Part shown: positions 5,425 through 9,864 of the stretch, one piece after another
Numbering within the stretch: position 1 is the first letter of the stretch
Layout of the letters: every line of letters begins with the position of its first letter
Origin: Gammaproteobacteria bacterium
GTDB taxonomy: Bacteria; Pseudomonadota; Gammaproteobacteria; Nitrosococcales; Methylophagaceae
NCBI GenBank assembly: GCA_003645385.1
Contig: QNEY01000044.1
Location: 1 to 9,864 of the forward strand
Length of the DNA stretch: 9,864 nt
Reading direction: 5' to 3'
Notes under the pieces: model-generated
What the model was told of the DNA's origin: nothing
The model's database searches: none
Seen by the model: the letters and a program-made list of their open reading frames with translations, nothing else
Translations under genes and position numbers: made by a program

Positions 5425-7113
5425 TTAACTCTTTTCTCCACCTAATTGTGCTTTAATTTTATCTGCAACTCGAAATGAATTGGCATAAATGGTCCATGTG
5501 GGTGTGATACTGCCACCATTGGGCATGAAGCTGCCATCTGTCACAAATACATTATCTGTTCCATGAACACGACAATCCGCATCTAAAGCTGATGTTTTTG
5601 GATCATGTCCAAAACGTAAGCCACCTGCAATCAAATTTGATGTGGGTGCTGTGAAAGCATTGCCATAATACTCTTGTGCTCCCATCTGTTTCATCACCTG
5701 TACACCTTTATCAACAATATAACGTGCTACTTTTAAATCATGAGGGTGATAGCCTACTTTGACTTTTGCAACAGGCGAGCCCCATTTATCTTTATCTGAG
5801 CCATCCAAGCTCACATTACAATTATCTGTTGGTAACCAATCACAGAAAACTTCAAATTTAAAATCACGAGATTGGGTAAAGTGTGATTTTAAGCGTTTTT
5901 TGTATTCAGTTCCCCAAATCAGATTATTCTGATTATCACGTTTGAGAGAATTGGCATCAGATGTTGGCGAAGGAGGATCGAAAACAAAGTCAATTGTGCC
6001 ACCTTTTACTCGTTTACCAAACACCTCTTTATCATCAATAAAATACCAATCTTGTAGGGCGCGATTAAAGAATGGTCCTCTGACTGTTAATTCATCAGTC
6101 TGTGCTGAAGTCAATTTAGTTAAATCAAAGATACCGTGTCCGGTACCACCTGCACAACAATGCAGGTTTTTACCTAATTGATTATATTTGTTGCCAATTC
6201 CATCGGGATGTTTTTCACCGCTAGAACTCAGTAACAAACGACTTGATTCAATCGAGTAACAGGCAATAGTGACTATTTTCGTTGCTATTTGTTTGCTATT
6301 ACCCTGCTTATCATAATAGTCGACCGATGTAGCATTGCCTCGATGGTCGGTATTAACGTGATACACCTTGGCATAAGTAATCACATCACAATTACCTGTT
6401 TTTACTGCGAAATCTAACAATGATGCTCTTGAACTAGATTTAGCACCTGAGTGACAGCCATAACTCCCACAATAACCCGAATACTCACAGTTATTACGCC
6501 CATTAAATGGTCGCGATAAAATTCCCCTTGCCATAGGAAATGGATGAAAGCCAAGATCTTTTGCTGCCTTGTCAAACCAATTTGCAATCGGATGTTCTAG
6601 TGTTGGAGGAAATGGATAGTCCGGCGTAGATCGTGGCTCTAAATTTGGATGTGGGATAACTTTTCCCGATATACCGACAAGCTGTTCAACTTTGGTGTAA
6701 TAGGGTTCCAAATCATCATAACTGATTGGCCAATCTACTATGTTTGCACCTTCTATTGGACCAAATTCAGATAACAGACGAAAATCCTCAGGCTTAAGTC
6801 GATGGAAATAGCCACTCATAAAATTGCTGGCACCACCAACAATATTGCCACCCCAGAATTCATCGGTCTCACTGGCAGACCAACTTCCATCATTATTGGC
6901 TTGTTCTAATATGTGACGTTCATCTTTAAGCTTTGATTGGAAGATATCACGTCGTCCCAACATCTCATCTTTTTTGAAATCCTGTTCACTAAACCAGCCA
7001 CCTTTTTCTAACACAACAACTTTATAACCCGCTTGAGATAACTCATATGCTACGGGGCCACCACCGGCACCACTGCCTACAATACAAACATCATATTCAT
7101 CTGTATTTTTCAT
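5425..7113 (-). CDS. GMC-family FAD dehydrogenase (large subunit type)
   Basis: 562 residues. The Rossmann FAD motif is at the N terminus (VGSGAGGG, 12-19; Glu36 for the ribose), with the GMC segment FWGGNIVGGASNFMSG at 86-101 and the GMC C-terminal region at about 430-553, including DADCRVHGTDNVFVTDGSF (511-529). Such enzymes oxidise sugars or alcohols and pass electrons to a quinone or cytochrome; the substrate here is unknown. It has no signal peptide, so export probably relies on the Tat-signal partner encoded just upstream (4-base ATGA overlap). A cysteine group, Cys209-x5-Cys215-x4-Cys220, sits where related dehydrogenases have Cys-rich sequence, and the chain has 11 Cys in total. Oddly, the usual catalytic His and Asn appear replaced by Leu494 and Thr537 (by-eye alignment). 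Mog follows immediately. Confidence 0.9.
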   Translation of the reverse strand: MKNTDEYDVCIVGSGAGGGPVAYELSQAGYKVVVLEKGGWFSEQDFKKDEMLGRRDIFQSKLKDERHILEQANNDGSWSASETDEFWGGNIVGGASNFMSGYFHRLKPEDFRLLSEFGPIEGANIVDWPISYDDLEPYYTKVEQLVGISGKVIPHPNLEPRSTPDYPFPPTLEHPIANWFDKAAKDLGFHPFPMARGILSRPFNGRNNCEYSGYCGSYGCHSGAKSSSRASLLDFAVKTGNCDVITYAKVYHVNTDHRGNATSVDYYDKQGNSKQIATKIVTIACYSIESSRLLLSSSGEKHPDGIGNKYNQLGKNLHCCAGGTGHGIFDLTKLTSAQTDELTVRGPFFNRALQDWYFIDDKEVFGKRVKGGTIDFVFDPPSPTSDANSLKRDNQNNLIWGTEYKKRLKSHFTQSRDFKFEVFCDWLPTDNCNVSLDGSDKDKWGSPVAKVKVGYHPHDLKVARYIVDKGVQVMKQMGAQEYYGNAFTAPTSNLIAGGLRFGHDPKTSALDADCRVHGTDNVFVTDGSFMPNGGSITPTWTIYANSFRVADKIKAQLGGEKS

Positions 7114-7784
7114 TCAAAGTCTCGATAAGTTTTACCCATAAGCGGTCTTGGAAATCCTGCTTGGTGTTGCAACCATTTCCAGCCAATCATTTCTGGATTA
7201 CCACCATAAACCGGATCGAGCATTAAGGCTTCAGTTAAGTAATAAAGCAAAATTGACAGCCAGTTCTCACCAGCTTGTGATTTAGCAACTTGTTTCAATA
7301 CTTTATCCTGCTGTGAATCATTTAATTCAACAAAAAATGCTCCGTGAGTTTGCCGTGACAAATCATTGAGCCAGGTGATCCCCTTAACTATAAAGCGGGG
7401 GTCACCATCGTTGATATTTACCTGATCAGTCATCGCCCATTCGAGATAGGCAATACCATTTAAATCATGAGCACTTGGACCATCTCCATCATCAGGAAAC
7501 AATTGCATTTGTACGGCATCTAGTACTGTATGCTGTTCGTTGCTGAAAAAGTTTTTCCCTGATGTTGGTGATACTTCAATTGAATCATCTGAATTATCGT
7601 TTTGTGCTGCAAAAGATGGTTTGTAAAGCGTCAAACCAGCTAATAGGGAAATTGCAGTAGTTGTTTTTAAGAAAGCACGGCGGTTTAGGCCACTACCTAA
7701 CGGTCCACTATAGGCTTTAGTACTTGACCCATATTTTTCTTTAATTGAGTTTGTTCGGTCAGTTGTTGATGCTGCCTTCAACAC
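7110..7784 (-). CDS. Tat-exported gluconate 2-dehydrogenase subunit 3 family protein
   Basis: 224 residues. A Tat signal lies unusually far in: after about 33 polar residues comes NRRAFLK (34-40, twin Arg 35-36), a hydrophobic stretch TAISLLAGLTLY and a cleavage site near Ala60. The mature part resembles gluconate 2-dehydrogenase subunit 3: FFSNEQHTVLDAVQMQLFPDD (79-99), then DPVYGGNPEMIGWKWL (190-205) and FPRPLMGKTY at the C terminus. Subunits of this type partner GMC flavoproteins and carry them through the Tat pathway folded and FAD-loaded. The start is GTG at 7784, supported by AGGAAGAG 6 bases upstream, and it overlaps the end of the redoxin gene by 7 bases. Its own end overlaps the GMC start by 4 bases, fitting a fixed stoichiometry. 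Confidence 0.88.
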   Translation of the reverse strand: MLKAASTTDRTNSIKEKYGSSTKAYSGPLGSGLNRRAFLKTTTAISLLAGLTLYKPSFAAQNDNSDDSIEVSPTSGKNFFSNEQHTVLDAVQMQLFPDDGDGPSAHDLNGIAYLEWAMTDQVNINDGDPRFIVKGITWLNDLSRQTHGAFFVELNDSQQDKVLKQVAKSQAGENWLSILLYYLTEALMLDPVYGGNPEMIGWKWLQHQAGFPRPLMGKTYRDFE

Positions 7785-8332
7785 GTCGATCTCTTCCTGC
7801 TACAGCCATCTTTATTGCTTAAAATCTGTGTCAGCGTGTTCCATCTTGATAACAATGGTTGAAGTTGGTCAGGAACCTTATCCCTGTGTTGAATAATGCC
7901 ATTAATGTCTATAATAAATTCTGTCGGGGTTCCCCACACACCATAAAGATCGGTAATTTTCTTACCATGGTCAAAAGCCAATGAATAGTTGATATCAAAT
8001 TGTTGCTGGAAATCTAATGTTTTGTCGACAGAATCTTTAAGGCCGGTATTGATGGCAATGATTCTGATGTGTTCAGACAATTTGCTTTGTGCATCTTTCA
8101 GTTTTGGAATCTTTTTAATGCAGTAGCCACACCACGTATTCCAAAATACTAGGTATACAGCTTGCTTCCCCTTATATTCACTCAAGTTGAATATCGAGCC
8201 ATCCACTTGAATAATTTCAAAATCTGGTGCGCTCTGACCTTCATCAGCTGGGGATTGTGCTTTTATAACAGTAGCCATGCTTAATAGACTAAGCAATATA
8301 ATAACTGTCAAATATCGAAATCCTGTTTCCAT
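7778..8332 (-). CDS. TlpA/ResA-like periplasmic redoxin
   Basis: 184 residues. An N-terminal hydrophobic segment (about 7-25, LTVIILLSLLSMATVIKAQ) is a signal peptide or membrane anchor, followed by a thioredoxin-like domain: APDFEI (35-40), GSIFNLSEYKGK (45-56), VFWNTWCGYCIKKIP with the active pair Cys68/Cys71, and the cis-Pro loop GTPTEF with Pro136. This is the TlpA/ResA/AhpC-TSA type that acts as a thiol-disulfide reductase outside the cytoplasm. The C-terminal tail is unusual: GCSRKRSTC has two extra cysteines (Cys177, Cys184), and its Arg/Lys codons double as the ribosome binding site of the next gene. As first gene of the operon it may maintain or mature cysteines of the exported dehydrogenase, but that is inference; the heme-maturation role of some TlpA relatives has no support here. 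Confidence 0.88.
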   Translation of the reverse strand: METGFRYLTVIILLSLLSMATVIKAQSPADEGQSAPDFEIIQVDGSIFNLSEYKGKQAVYLVFWNTWCGYCIKKIPKLKDAQSKLSEHIRIIAINTGLKDSVDKTLDFQQQFDINYSLAFDHGKKITDLYGVWGTPTEFIIDINGIIQHRDKVPDQLQPLLSRWNTLTQILSNKDGCSRKRSTC

Positions 8333-8346
8333 CTGTTCGCCTTAGA

Positions 8347-8388
8347 ATTATACGTTTCAGTATATTAATGACGGTAAGATTACCTTAA
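8347..8388 (-). promoter_or_regulatory. Candidate promoter of the dehydrogenase operon
   Basis: Two -10 candidates lie on the minus strand upstream of the redoxin gene. TATACT (8359-8364) has a weak -35-like TTAAGG (8383-8388) at 18 bases. A perfect TATAAT (8347-8352) has no good -35 and would leave a leader of only about 7-8 bases. A near-palindrome, GGTAA-GA-TTACC (8373-8384), lies inside the spacer of the first candidate and might bind a regulator. It is the only intergenic space upstream of the operon. Confidence 0.4.
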
Positions 8389-8428
8389 TGTTACATTTTA
8401 CCTACTTTAAATCCTAGCTCAGCATGCC

Positions 8429-9745
8429 CTATCTATTACCTGATTGTCCACTCACTCGATTACGACTGCCTGTATGTCTCTTGTTCTTACTACTAGGTTT
8501 ATGGCCTCGAGCATTTTCACCAGAACGTTGACCATCTCTGTGCCCTACTTTTGGTTTCTTAGGCTTTTTCGACCTAATGGGGCGAGTATCCAAACGTGAC
8601 TCTGGTAAATCATGAACAGGTTCGAACCCATCAATCAACTTCCGAGGTAATAACTGTTTAATCAGGCGTTCAATATCAAACAGCTGTTTGATTTCATCAG
8701 CAGACACTAGAGACACGGCCTGTCCACTGGCTCCTGCTCGACCTGTACGACCAATTCGATGAACGTAGTCTTCAGGTACATTTGGTAGATCAAAATTAAC
8801 CACGTGTGGTAGCTGATCAATATCTAAGCCACGAGCAGCAATATCTGTTGCCACTAACACTTGAATCTCACCACTTTTAAAATTAGCCAAAGCTCTAGTT
8901 CTTGCACCCTGACTTTTATTGCCATGAATCGCAGCCGCTTTAAGGCCTACTTTTTCCAATTGAGCAGTTATTTTGTTAGCACCGTGTTTAGTTCTGCTAA
9001 ATACCAGAACCTGATGCCAATTATTTTCGTTAATAAGGTTGATGAGCAAGGCCGTTTTTTGCTTTTTGTCCACAGGATAGATCCACTGATCTACACTTTC
9101 GACTGTGGTATTACGCGGGCTAACTGAAATTTCTATTGGGTTATTAACTAAGCCTTTAGCAAGTTTACGAATATCATCTGAGAAGGTTGCAGAGAACATC
9201 AAGTTTTGACGCTGCTTTGGTAACAGTGCCAAGATTTTTTTTATATCGTTAATAAACCCCATATCAAGCATTCGATCAGCTTCGTCTAAAACCAATATTT
9301 CTATCTGCTTAAATTTCACTGCATTTTGATTGTATAGATCAAGTAGTCGCCCTGGTGTTGCCACTAATATATCAACACCCTTGCGTAGTTTCATCATCTG
9401 GGGATTGATCTTCACACCACCAAATACTACTGTCGAACGTAAAGGCAAGTTCTTGCCATAGGTGATTACACTTTCACCAATTTGTGCTGCCAACTCACGG
9501 GTTGGAGTGATTATAAGAACACGTACCTGATTGGCATGTGCTCGTTCACCTCCAGATAGCAGTTCAAGTATTGGAAGCGTAAACCCCGCTGTTTTACCAG
9601 TACCAGTTTGGGCTGCCGCCATGACATCCTTACCTTCAAGTACGGCAGGAATAGCCTGAACTTGAATAGGTGAAGGTGTATCGTAGCCCTGATCAGCTAC
9701 TGCTTTAAGGATTGGGGCAGATAAGCCCAAAGAGGCAAAGCTCAT
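8429..9745 (-). CDS. rhlE: DEAD-box ATP-dependent RNA helicase RhlE
   Basis: 438 residues from ATG at 9745. RhlE unwinds short RNA duplexes and takes part in ribosome assembly and RNA turnover. All helicase motifs are intact: motif I AQTGTGKT (45-52), Ia PTREL (81-85), II DEAD (154-157), III SAT (185-187), V ARGLDI (304-309) and VI HRIGRTGR (329-336). The N terminus MSFASLGLSAPILKAVADQGY and AVLEGKDVMAAAQTGTGKTAGFTLP match RhlE rather than SrmB, DbpA or RhlB. A basic low-complexity tail (about 390-438, rich in Lys, Arg, Gly and Ser) is typical and binds RNA. A GTG at 9778 would add 11 residues, but the family begins at MSF, with a GAGA-type ribosome binding site just before it. It stands alone, about 100 bases downstream of nothing else visible on this strand within the window. 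Confidence 0.94.
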   Translation of the reverse strand: MSFASLGLSAPILKAVADQGYDTPSPIQVQAIPAVLEGKDVMAAAQTGTGKTAGFTLPILELLSGGERAHANQVRVLIITPTRELAAQIGESVITYGKNLPLRSTVVFGGVKINPQMMKLRKGVDILVATPGRLLDLYNQNAVKFKQIEILVLDEADRMLDMGFINDIKKILALLPKQRQNLMFSATFSDDIRKLAKGLVNNPIEISVSPRNTTVESVDQWIYPVDKKQKTALLINLINENNWHQVLVFSRTKHGANKITAQLEKVGLKAAAIHGNKSQGARTRALANFKSGEIQVLVATDIAARGLDIDQLPHVVNFDLPNVPEDYVHRIGRTGRAGASGQAVSLVSADEIKQLFDIERLIKQLLPRKLIDGFEPVHDLPESRLDTRPIRSKKPKKPKVGHRDGQRSGENARGHKPSSKNKRHTGSRNRVSGQSGNR

Positions 9746-9774
9746 AGAATTTCTCTTTTCATTAATATCTGAAT

Positions 9775-9788
9775 CCACCTCAAGGTGG
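9775..9788 (-). promoter_or_regulatory. Inverted repeat in the rhlE leader
   Basis: CCACCT-CA-AGGTGG is a perfect inverted repeat with 6-base arms. In the rhlE mRNA it would form a five-pair G/C-rich hairpin with a UUGA tetraloop, ending about 30 bases before the start codon. It could be an mRNA structure affecting rhlE expression, or a DNA-binding site; no clear promoter is visible in the remaining 76 bases to the window edge. Confidence 0.4.
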
Positions 9789-9864
9789 GCGTGTAGCTTA
9801 CAGTATCTATGTTACGGATGCTTGATTGTTTTAGACTTGATATATTTAATACGGTGTAGATTTA

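Noticed and set aside
6451..6468. C-x4-C-H in the GMC flavoprotein as a c-type heme site
   Set aside because: The form CxxxxCH occurs in a few cytochromes, but the stretch aligns with the Cys-rich segment of non-heme GMC relatives, and there is no distal heme ligand pattern or other heme motif.
8861..9127. Plus-strand open frame of 88 codons inside rhlE
   Set aside because: It is opposite to conserved helicase motifs and its sequence is explained as an antisense shadow.
9746..9778. GTG start adding 11 residues to RhlE
   Set aside because: RhlE proteins begin at MSFxSLGL, and the GTG lies inside the leader inverted repeat.

Overview
The window looks like chromosomal DNA of a gammaproteobacterium of low to moderate GC (about 40% by eye). 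PdxH, RlmJ, ArfB, Mog and RhlE all resemble gammaproteobacterial versions. A marine, Methylophaga-like or Thiotrichales-like host is a guess, not something the sequence proves. Coding density is very high. I see no tRNA, rRNA, insertion sequence, phage gene or CRISPR array, and no gene-free stretch longer than about 150 bases. Three genes use non-ATG starts that the sequence supports: rlmJ (TTG), the DUF1415 gene (TTG) and the Tat-signal subunit gene (GTG).

Left end (1-1192): a minus-strand pair, rlmJ (23S rRNA m6A methyltransferase) followed after 3 bases by the 5' part of pdxH (pyridoxamine phosphate oxidase), which runs off the window edge. The divergent spacer holds a perfect TATAAT for rlmJ, overlapped by a 15-base palindrome, and three copies of TCAAGT.

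Plus-strand block (1193-4000): three small cysteine-rich proteins (a secreted 64-residue protein of unknown function, a DUF1289 protein and a DUF2007 protein with a zinc-ribbon tail) lead into arfB, the stalled-ribosome rescue hydrolase. A 133-base spacer containing a long RNA stem-loop separates these from a second set: a DUF1415 protein, a MOSC-domain protein and a secreted LEA/WHy-domain protein.

Minus-strand block (8332 down to 4004), apparently one operon: a TlpA-like redoxin, a Tat-signal subunit of the gluconate 2-dehydrogenase subunit 3 family, a GMC flavoprotein dehydrogenase, the molybdopterin adenylyltransferase Mog, then an alpha/beta hydrolase. The first four genes overlap or abut. 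The likely picture is a periplasmic FAD dehydrogenase in which the flavoprotein lacks a signal and is carried out by the Tat-signal partner, with a redoxin encoded alongside. No cytochrome subunit is present, and the flavoprotein lacks the usual GMC catalytic His/Asn pair, which makes this operon the most interesting part of the window.

Right end (8429-9745): rhlE, a DEAD-box RNA helicase on the minus strand, with a small hairpin in its leader. The window is mostly housekeeping (translation, RNA and cofactor genes) around one accessory oxidoreductase operon.
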